64,000 nucleotides of DNA from the NCBI RefSeq assembly GCF_014202275.1, contig NZ_JACHGF010000002.1, positions 1,017,356-1,081,355 of the forward strand. Reading direction: 5' to 3'. Numbering within the stretch: position 1 is the first letter of the stretch; every line of letters begins with the position of its first letter. Shown one piece after another: positions 57,739 through 64,000 of this stretch. The position numbers and the translations under genes were made by a program. This DNA is from Rhabdobacter roseus. Its GTDB lineage: Bacteria; Bacteroidota; Bacteroidia; Cytophagales; Spirosomataceae. The notes under the pieces were generated by a model, which was not told the origin of the DNA, did not search any database, and saw nothing but the letters and a program-made list of their open reading frames with translations.

Positions 57739-57846
57739 TTTATATTCCCTAATGAATTAGGTGGGAGTTAGCACCTTGCCCCGGTTGCGCTTGGGGTAGG
57801 TTGCCAGAGGTTCGCTGAGCCCATTCTCTAGCCTCTTCTTTATAAA
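57739..57846 (-). promoter_or_regulatory. SAM-I (S-box) riboswitch aptamer upstream of metY
   Basis: Read on the minus strand, P1 is TTTATA (57846-57841) pairing with TATAAA (57744-57739). P2 uses GAGG and CCTC around AGAGAATGGGCTCAGCGAA. The invariant S-box cores CTGGCAACCT and AAGGTGCTAACTCC are present, with a P3 hairpin ACCCC...GGGGC between them. The aptamer is compact. No T-tract terminator follows; the next structure is GGGGG/CCCCC inside the leader ORF, so the expression platform is unclear. A TTTG-N20-TAATATTG sequence upstream could be the promoter. Confidence 0.85.
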
Positions 57847-58069
57847 TCAACCGCTGTGATACGTGAAGCAATTGACTTGATGCTGCAATATTACAGTTGG
57901 ATCGTTACAAAACCAAACCTGCCCCTATTTTTATCATGGGGTCCCGTATCGGTGGTGGGACTTTTCCAGGTACTTTCCGTAAGATTTTCCTTGGAGAGCA
58001 AAAATTTAGCCATACCTTCACCCCTTCGTTTTAGGAAAGTCTTTTGATACAAAAATAGTCTTATTCGTC

Positions 58070-59317
58070 ATGAAGCACGTGGGCATCGTAGGTGGTGGCA
58101 TCAGTGGACTTTTTTCGGCCTACTACCTGCACAAGGCCGGTTGTGAGGTCACGGTTATTGAGCGGGGTACTTTTGAAGACGGCTGTTCTTTCGGCAACGC
58201 GGGCATGATTGTCCCGAGCCACATAGTACCTCTGGCGCAACCCGGTATGATCTCCAAGGGCTTGCGCTGGATGCTAAGCGCATCGAGTCCTTTTTACGTC
58301 AAGCCACGGCTCAACCTCGGCCTGCTGAAATGGGGGTACTTATTCTGGAAACATTCCACCGAAGCCCACGTACAGCGGGCCGTACCCATTCTGCGTGACA
58401 TCAGTTTACTGAGCAAGCAGCTCTTCCAGGAAATGGCCATGCAGGGCGAGCTGGACTTTGGGTGGCAGGAAAAAGGCCTGTTCATGCTCTTTAAAGAAGC
58501 CGAAGCCCGGCATGAACTCACGCAGGAAGCGGCCCTGGCCAACCGCGCGGGGATCGAGACCCACCTGCTGTCCGAAGCAGAAGTACAGGCCCTGGAGCCC
58601 GAGCTACGCGTAACCGTGGAAGGAGCCCTGTACTACCCCGGTGACGCGCACATCAACCCTGCCAAACTGATCCAGGAGTTGCTGACCTACCTCCGTCGGC
58701 AGGGAGTTACCATTTTATCGGGTCAGGCGGTCCGGGATTTTGGGGTGAGCCATGGCAAGATCGAGAGCGTCGTTACCGACGGCGGCTCCTACGCTTTCGA
58801 CGAGGTAGTAGTAGCCCTGGGGGCCTGGTCGCCGGTCATGACCGAGAAACTGGGCATTACCCTGCCCTTGCAGGGAGGAAAAGGATACAGCTTCACGCAA
58901 AGAAAAGTACCTCAGAACGTCACGGTACCGGCCATCATGCTAGAAGCCCGCGCCACGGCTACTCCCATGAGTGCCGACCTGCGCTTTGCCGGTACCTTAG
59001 AGGTAGTAGGCACAGACCTGTCGGTCAATATGAACCGTGTGCGGGGCATTGTGCAGTCCATCAACCGGTACTACCCGGACCTACCCGTAGCTGCGCCCGC
59101 TCCCGAGGAAGTGTGGCGGGGCCTCAGACCCTGTTCGCCCGACGGCCTCCCCTACCTTGGGCGCGTGGAAGGCTTCAAGAACCTGACCCTGGCTACGGGA
59201 CACGGCATGATGGGCATCAGCCTGGGGGCTGGTACGGGCAAGCTAATATCGGAGCTGCTGACAGGTACCCCTACCAGCATGGATGTGACCCCTTTCAATC
59301 CGCGGCGCTTCGGCTAA
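58070..59317 (+). CDS. D-amino-acid dehydrogenase-like FAD oxidoreductase
   Basis: 415 residues of the DAO family. The N-terminal FAD-binding GIVGGGISGL (4-13) is followed by VIERGTFEDGCSFGNAGMIV, like DadA (CSFANAG), and ends with RPCSPDGLPYLGRV and LATGHGMMGISLGAGTGKLI. It probably deaminates D-amino acids or oxidises a related imino compound (hydroxyproline-type enzymes are also possible), feeding electrons to the respiratory chain. Start region 57847-58069 holds no other supported gene. Confidence 0.85.
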   Translation: MKHVGIVGGGISGLFSAYYLHKAGCEVTVIERGTFEDGCSFGNAGMIVPSHIVPLAQPGMISKGLRWMLSASSPFYVKPRLNLGLLKWGYLFWKHSTEAHVQRAVPILRDISLLSKQLFQEMAMQGELDFGWQEKGLFMLFKEAEARHELTQEAALANRAGIETHLLSEAEVQALEPELRVTVEGALYYPGDAHINPAKLIQELLTYLRRQGVTILSGQAVRDFGVSHGKIESVVTDGGSYAFDEVVVALGAWSPVMTEKLGITLPLQGGKGYSFTQRKVPQNVTVPAIMLEARATATPMSADLRFAGTLEVVGTDLSVNMNRVRGIVQSINRYYPDLPVAAPAPEEVWRGLRPCSPDGLPYLGRVEGFKNLTLATGHGMMGISLGAGTGKLISELLTGTPTSMDVTPFNPRRFG

Positions 59318-59326
59318 GGCTGAAAA

Positions 59327-60082
59327 CTACCGGCCTTCTTCGTTCAGGAGATCGGTATAATTCTTGATTAGTTTCAGCACCAGGTAGATCAGCCCGCTCA
59401 CTCCCCCCATCACCAGCCAGTGCTCGTTGCGAAAGGAAACGTCGCCGTACGTAATAAATTCACCTACGGTATCGAAAACGAAGAAGAGTAAAAAAAGAGC
59501 CGCAAACCCATTCTTCTCCTGCCGAAGTACCTTCCGCACACTAAAACAAAGATTGGGGTTGCGCCACTGGCTGGGAAACGGGACGATCGCGGGCGTTTGA
59601 GCCGCCCATTTTTTGAAATCATCCCCAAATTTTTTGGCAATGTACTGCTCCTCCGCGTACATGATTCGTTCGTAGTAGAGCCAATAGGCCAAACTAAAGG
59701 CCGTGATAAACCAGCCATCCTGGGTGAGCATCGCTACGCCCAGCCACATAAAGAAATTTCCCAGGTACAGAGGATGGCGTACGATGGAATACATACCCGA
59801 GGTATTCAACTCGTCGGCCAGCTGGCCGTGTGTATTCCGACCGGACGTGTTCTTGGGAGTAAATCCAACCGTCAGAATACGCACCAATAGGCCCAGTAAG
59901 CCCACTCCCAGGCAAAAAAACTCGTAGCCATTGGCGGCAAAACTAGGGTTACGCGCTTTGGTTTCCTCCCATATCACAAAAGCATATACGCCTAGGCCCA
60001 CGCCCAGCACAAGTACCGGAAGTACACTGCGGTACTTGAAAAGGAAGTTCCCCTGCTGATCAAACTCTTTACTTAGTGCCAT
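59327..60082 (-). CDS. Isoprenylcysteine carboxyl methyltransferase-like membrane protein
   Basis: 251 residues from ATG 60082 (MALSKEFDQQGNFLF); an ATG 8 codons upstream is possible. Several membrane helices (about 20-45 and 60-80, and a pair in the C-terminal half). The ICMT/PEMT signature SIVRHPLYLGNFFMWLG at about 110-126 and YAEEQYIAKKFGDDFKKWA follow. Bacterial members methylate small or lipid substrates with SAM; the acceptor is unknown. Convergent with the D-amino-acid dehydrogenase gene, 9 bp between stops. Confidence 0.82.
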   Translation of the reverse strand: MALSKEFDQQGNFLFKYRSVLPVLVLGVGLGVYAFVIWEETKARNPSFAANGYEFFCLGVGLLGLLVRILTVGFTPKNTSGRNTHGQLADELNTSGMYSIVRHPLYLGNFFMWLGVAMLTQDGWFITAFSLAYWLYYERIMYAEEQYIAKKFGDDFKKWAAQTPAIVPFPSQWRNPNLCFSVRKVLRQEKNGFAALFLLFFVFDTVGEFITYGDVSFRNEHWLVMGGVSGLIYLVLKLIKNYTDLLNEEGR

Positions 60083-60156
60083 AATTCGCTGTTTAGGGTT
60101 TATCATAATTCAGCAATATAAATAGATTATTTCAATAAGTTGATTCACCCATGCCC

Positions 60157-60187
60157 AAAAAAAGCGGCAGGTAGTTTACCTGCCGCT
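60157..60187 (-). terminator. Intrinsic terminator of the RND pump operon
   Basis: AGCGGCAGGTA (60163-60173) and TACCTGCCGCT (60177-60187) form a perfect 11-bp stem with a 3-nt loop. On the minus strand it is followed by seven Ts. Confidence 0.9.
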
Positions 60188-60226
60188 CAAGGGTACTTTG
60201 TTAGCCATTCATGCGGTCGGCGTTTT

Positions 60227-63200
60227 TTACTCCACCGCTTCCAGCTCCGGCTTAAAGGTAGGCTCTTCAGGACGCCCTTTGTAGTCGCGCGATAGGTACG
60301 AATATACCGCCGGAATGACGTAGAGCGTCAGGATGGTAGAAAATAACATCCCTCCTACCACCACGATTCCCATCGAAACCCGGCTTTCGGCCCCGGCTCC
60401 CAGCGCCAGCGCAATGGGCAGAATACCCAGAATGGTACAGAGGCTTGTCATCAGAATGGGCCGGAACCGCGATACCGCCGCGTCTACCACGGCTTCGGCT
60501 TTAGACAGGCCTTCTTCCTTGCGTTGGTTGGCAAACTCAACGATCAGAATGCCGTTTTTAGTCACCAACCCGACTAATACGATGATGCCGATCTGGCTGA
60601 ATATATTCATGGTTTGGCTGAAGTCCCAGAGCGATAGCATGGCGCCGCAGACAGCCAAAGGCACCGTAAGCAGAATAATGACGGGATCGATAAAACTCTC
60701 AAACTGAGCGGCCAGTACCAGAAAAATCAGAATGAGCGAAAGCAGGAAGGCGAACAGGAGGCTGTTGGAGCTTTCCCGGAACTCGCGCGAGTTACCGTCC
60801 AGCGTCGTGGTGAAGGTATCATCCAATACCTCTTTTCCGATCCGCTCCATTTCTTCAATGCCGTCGCCCAGCGTAACGCCCTTGGCCATGTTAGCCGAGA
60901 TGGTCGCGGAGATGTAGCGATTGAAACGCAGTAGCTGCGGCGGTGAACTTTGCTCGGTAAGCTTCACGAGATTATCCAGTTGCACCAGCTCTCCGTTTTT
61001 GCTCTTTACGTACAGCGAGCGCAGGTCCAGCAGGTCGTTTCGCTCCTTGCGGTCAATTTGTCCAATGACCTGATACTGCTTTCCATCCATGATAAAGTAC
61101 CCAAATCGCCGACCGCTCAGCCCCAGCTGGAGCGTTTGCCCTACGTCCTGAATGGATACGCCCAGGCTCTGCGCTTTTTCGCGGTCAATCTCCACCCGAA
61201 TCTCGGGTTTGGTAAATTTGAGGTTGGCATCAACCCCTTCCAGCTTGGCGCTGGCCTGCGCTCTTTCAAGTACCTTGGGCAGGAATTCCTTTAATTTTTC
61301 AAAATTCTGCGCCTGAATAACGTACTGAATGGGCTGGCCCCGCCCTCCCCCGGCGTTGATGGTCTGGTCTTGGGTAAAGAAAGAACGAGCTCCCGAAAAC
61401 TGCTTGATCTTGGGCGTAAGATCATCGACGATCTCCTGCTGGCTGCGGCTACGCTGGGCGGGAGGAGACAACACGATGCGCGTAAAGCCCGAGTTGGTAG
61501 AAGAAGAGCCAAAGCCGGGCGATGTAATGGTGACAATCCCGGCGCGCTCGGTTGAGTCGAGCTCGTTGTAAATAAAACTACCCAGCTCGTCGATGTACTT
61601 CTGCATGTACTCAAAGGTAGCTCCCTCCTGCGCCACGCTGTTGATCCGGAAGTTGCTTCGGTCTTCGAGGGGAGCCAGCTCCGAGGGGATTCGGTTGCCG
61701 GTACCCAGGTAGTAGGTAATCCCCCCGAACACAATCACCATGACCCAAGCCAGCCAGCGGTGGTACATGAAGCTCCGCAGGGTACTTTCGTAGCCTTCTA
61801 CCAGCCAGGTGAAGAAGGGTTCCGTTTTACGGTACAGCCACGGCTTTTTCTGGCGGTTCTTAAGGATTCGCGAGCTGAGCATGGGCGTCAATGTCAGGGA
61901 AACGAAGGAGGAAATAATGACGGCCCCGGCCACGACGATGCCAAACTCCCGAAACAGCCGTCCGGTGATTCCTTCCAGAAAAATAACGGGCAGAAAAACG
62001 GCCGTGAGGGTTACGGTAGTAGAAATAACCGCAAAGTAAATCTCCTTTGAACCCGTAAAAGCGGCCTGCATGGGAGGCATTCCCTCCTCGATTTTGACAT
62101 AAATATTTTCAAGTACCACAATGGCGTCGTCCACGACGAGCCCGATGGCCAGTACAATACCCAAGAGTGTCAATACATTGATCGTAAAGCCAAAAAGGTA
62201 CATCATGAAGAAAGTACCTATCAGGGAAATAGGAATGGCCGTGAGTGGAATAAGCGTTGAGCGCCAGTCGCGCAGAAAAATAAAGATAATGAGCGCTACC
62301 AGCATGAAAGCGATGAAGATGGTCTCTTCCACCTCCTGGATGGAGGACCGCACGAATTTGGTATAATCCGTACCCAATTCCACCGTAATATCGCTGGGCA
62401 AATCGCGGGAAATCACGGCCAGTCGCTCGTTCAAAGCGTCTACGATGGCAATGTGGTTGGCACCCGGCTGCGGAATCACGGCCACGGCCACCATCGGCAC
62501 GCCATCGCGCTTCAGTAGAGTACGTTCGTTTTCCGGAGCCAGCTCGGCGTAGCCCACGTCTTTAAAGCGCACAATCCGGTTGCCTTCCTCGTAGATGATC
62601 ATGTTGTCAAAATCATCGGTTGTGTGCAGCCGTCCCAGCGTCCTAACGGTCAGCTCCGTATTGGCACCTTCGATGCTTCCCGAGGGTAGTTCTACATTTT
62701 GGCGGTTGAGGGCCGAGGCGATGTCGAGGGAAGTAAGCCGGTAGGCGGCCATGCGGGCTGGGTCAATCCGCAAACGCATGGAGTACTTTTTCTCACCCCA
62801 GATCTGCACGCTACTCACGCCGGGGACGGTCTGGAATTTTTCCTTAAGCTGGCGCGTCACGATGTCGTTGAGGTCCAGCAAGGTACGTTGCTCGCTCCGC
62901 ACGTTAACAAACCAAATCGGCGAGGCATCGGCGTCGGCCTTGGCCACAATGGGCGGATCCACGTCCGGTGGAAGTACCCGCTGGGCGCTGGATACGCGGT
63001 CGCGAACGTCGTTGGCCGCGGCTTCCATATCTACTCCCAGCTCAAACTCCACCGTAATGCTACTCCGACCATCCCGGCTGGAAGAAGAGAGCGTCCGGAT
63101 GCCCGCGATCCCGTTGATGGATTCTTCGAGGGGCTCCGTGATCTGGGATTCCACAATTTCGGCGTTTGCTCCCGTATATACCGTCGTGACGGTCACCACC

Positions 63201-63331
63201 GGAGGGTCTACGCTGGGAAACTCCCGAACCCCCAGGTATAGAAAACCAATCGCCCCGAACAGCATAACGACCAGCGACATAACGATCGCCAGTACGGGAC
63301 GCTTGATGCTTACATCTGACAAACTTGCCAT
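60227..63331 (-). CDS. RND multidrug efflux permease (HAE1/AcrB type)
   Basis: 1034 residues, full length, with the usual layout of TM1 (RPVLAIVMSLVVMLFGAIGF), two large periplasmic loops and 12 helices. The central proton-relay helix TM4 contains GLVVDDAIVVLENIYVKIEE, and the C-terminal half has IIVLVGLVTKNGILIVEFAN. It exports drugs, detergents or metabolites driven by protons. The adaptor gene lies upstream (57 bp) on the same strand; no outer-membrane factor gene is adjacent, the nearest candidate being the TolC-family gene at 50.8-52.1 kb. Confidence 0.93.
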   Translation of the reverse strand: MASLSDVSIKRPVLAIVMSLVVMLFGAIGFLYLGVREFPSVDPPVVTVTTVYTGANAEIVESQITEPLEESINGIAGIRTLSSSSRDGRSSITVEFELGVDMEAAANDVRDRVSSAQRVLPPDVDPPIVAKADADASPIWFVNVRSEQRTLLDLNDIVTRQLKEKFQTVPGVSSVQIWGEKKYSMRLRIDPARMAAYRLTSLDIASALNRQNVELPSGSIEGANTELTVRTLGRLHTTDDFDNMIIYEEGNRIVRFKDVGYAELAPENERTLLKRDGVPMVAVAVIPQPGANHIAIVDALNERLAVISRDLPSDITVELGTDYTKFVRSSIQEVEETIFIAFMLVALIIFIFLRDWRSTLIPLTAIPISLIGTFFMMYLFGFTINVLTLLGIVLAIGLVVDDAIVVLENIYVKIEEGMPPMQAAFTGSKEIYFAVISTTVTLTAVFLPVIFLEGITGRLFREFGIVVAGAVIISSFVSLTLTPMLSSRILKNRQKKPWLYRKTEPFFTWLVEGYESTLRSFMYHRWLAWVMVIVFGGITYYLGTGNRIPSELAPLEDRSNFRINSVAQEGATFEYMQKYIDELGSFIYNELDSTERAGIVTITSPGFGSSSTNSGFTRIVLSPPAQRSRSQQEIVDDLTPKIKQFSGARSFFTQDQTINAGGGRGQPIQYVIQAQNFEKLKEFLPKVLERAQASAKLEGVDANLKFTKPEIRVEIDREKAQSLGVSIQDVGQTLQLGLSGRRFGYFIMDGKQYQVIGQIDRKERNDLLDLRSLYVKSKNGELVQLDNLVKLTEQSSPPQLLRFNRYISATISANMAKGVTLGDGIEEMERIGKEVLDDTFTTTLDGNSREFRESSNSLLFAFLLSLILIFLVLAAQFESFIDPVIILLTVPLAVCGAMLSLWDFSQTMNIFSQIGIIVLVGLVTKNGILIVEFANQRKEEGLSKAEAVVDAAVSRFRPILMTSLCTILGILPIALALGAGAESRVSMGIVVVGGMLFSTILTLYVIPAVYSYLSRDYKGRPEEPTFKPELEAVE

Positions 63332-63388
63332 GTACCTTTAAAATTTAAGCGTAAAAGATTCTAACGAATGCTCGGAGAATAAATTTCT

Positions 63389-64000
63389 TTAGAGCTGAGC
63401 TTCCACCCGGGCCAGCGGGCGATTGATAACCTCCCGAATTTCTACCGCTCCTTCGGGTTTTACCTGTAGAATTCCCGTCGTAATCAGCGTATCTCCGGCA
63501 TTGAGCCCGCGGCTGATTTCCACCGTACTTTCTCCCCGCACACCTACTTCAACCACCTGAGGCTGCGCTTTTCCGTTGCGTACCACAAATACCTTGTGCC
63601 CATTTTGCTCCGGAATAACGGCCTCCGTAGGTACCGAAATAGCCATCCCCTTGGAGCCGATGATCAGCTCGATGCGGGCAAAAGATCCGGGTATCAATTC
63701 GCCTTTGGGGTTCGGGCTCAGCGCCCGCACCTGCAGCGTACGGGTTTGGGGGTCAATTTGCGGATCAATGGCGTAGACCGTCCCGTTGTGGGTACTTTCG
63801 GAGCTTTCGGTTTGGTAAATAATACGGCTATTGACCCGGATGTTATCGGCGTACTTCGCCGGAATGGAAAACTCTACCTTGGCCGGATTGACGCTCGTGA
63901 GCATGGTTACGCGGGTACTTGGAGTTATGTAGCTTCCTTCGCTCACGTACCTGAGCCCAATGCGCCCCGCAAAGGGAGCCCGAATGGTAGTTTTGGCCAG
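63389..64000 (-). CDS. RND efflux periplasmic adaptor (N-terminus outside window)
   Basis: The frame is open through the right edge. Visible sequence includes LAKTTIRAPFAGRIGLRYVS (lipoyl-like/beta-barrel junction typical of HlyD/MexA adaptors), a beta-barrel region (VEFSIPAKYADNI, TRTLQVRALSPNPKGELIPG) and a C-terminal membrane-proximal part (VFVVRNGKAQPQVVEVGV, GDTLITTGILQVKPEGAVEI). It links the downstream permease to an outer-membrane channel. About 203 C-terminal residues are present. The GTG at 63946 is internal, not the start. Confidence 0.9.
   Translation of the reverse strand: MAKTTIRAPFAGRIGLRYVSEGSYITPSTRVTMLTSVNPAKVEFSIPAKYADNIRVNSRIIYQTESSESTHNGTVYAIDPQIDPQTRTLQVRALSPNPKGELIPGSFARIELIIGSKGMAISVPTEAVIPEQNGHKVFVVRNGKAQPQVVEVGVRGESTVEISRGLNAGDTLITTGILQVKPEGAVEIREVINRPLARVEAQL

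Noticed and set aside
57856-58047. Plus-strand 63-codon frame before the D-amino-acid dehydrogenase gene
   Set aside because: Overlaps the divergent promoter region, no family similarity, and its end shares no coupling with the next gene.

Overview
The window looks like chromosome of a Bacteroidota member, most likely order Cytophagales (Spirosoma/Dyadobacter-like). The evidence is two SusC/SusD outer-membrane pairs, a hybrid two-component regulator with a beta-propeller sensor, an ECF sigma/FecR pair, ASPIC/UnbV and DUF885 proteins, many N-terminal signal peptides and lipoboxes, few Shine-Dalgarno sequences, and start regions with TAnnTTTG-type -7 boxes. Most of the window is GC-rich. The first ~2.4 kb is visibly AT-richer and looks foreign.

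Layout. 1-2.7 kb: a large lipoprotein with a von Willebrand factor type D domain, cut by the left edge, then a degraded REP-associated transposase and hairpins. 2.7-5.5 kb: a TPR/HisKA_2 sensor kinase overlapping a LytTR response regulator, followed by a fragment of a second LytTR domain. 5.7-12.5 kb: an exported S9 peptidase, a DUF885 protein, a sodium:solute symporter and a DHDPS/NAL-family aldolase. 12.6-18.4 kb: acyl-ACP desaturase and divergent PlsC acyltransferase, a six-PAS histidine kinase and a small secreted basic protein. 18.5-23.3 kb: GNAT, a TIP30-like reductase, a large zinc metalloprotease, a structured intergenic element and a small lipoprotein. 23.3-39 kb: carbohydrate locus 1 (GH31; ECF sigma, FecR, STN-type SusC, SusD; GH78; VCBS/UnbV protein). 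39-49.3 kb: locus 2 (GntR-type regulator, SusD, SusC, divergent hybrid two-component regulator). 49.4-54.8 kb: two lipoproteins, a TolC-like protein, an amidohydrolase and a voltage-gated-type K+ channel. 55-57.9 kb: metX and metY with a SAM riboswitch and a short Cys-rich leader ORF. 58-64 kb: a D-amino-acid dehydrogenase-like enzyme, an ICMT-like methyltransferase, an RND pump permease and its adaptor (cut by the right edge).

How the parts work together. Locus 1 pairs an ECF sigma/anti-sigma switch with a SusC carrying the STN signalling domain. Locus 2 uses a hybrid two-component regulator. Flanking exported glycosidases and peptidases fit polymer scavenging. metY and metX form the O-acetylhomoserine route to homocysteine, under what appears to be dual leader control.

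The most unusual window-wide feature is extreme over-representation of a GTAC-centred word (GGTACC, AAGTACC/GGTACTT) in genes (all frames) and intergenic DNA. It often forms inverted pairs at gene ends. It is absent from the AT-rich left end and from a 3.9-kb stretch covering most of the first SusC and SusD genes. The second notable item is the 36-codon leader ORF ending Gly-Cys-Cys-Met-Arg-Cys between the SAM aptamer and metY.
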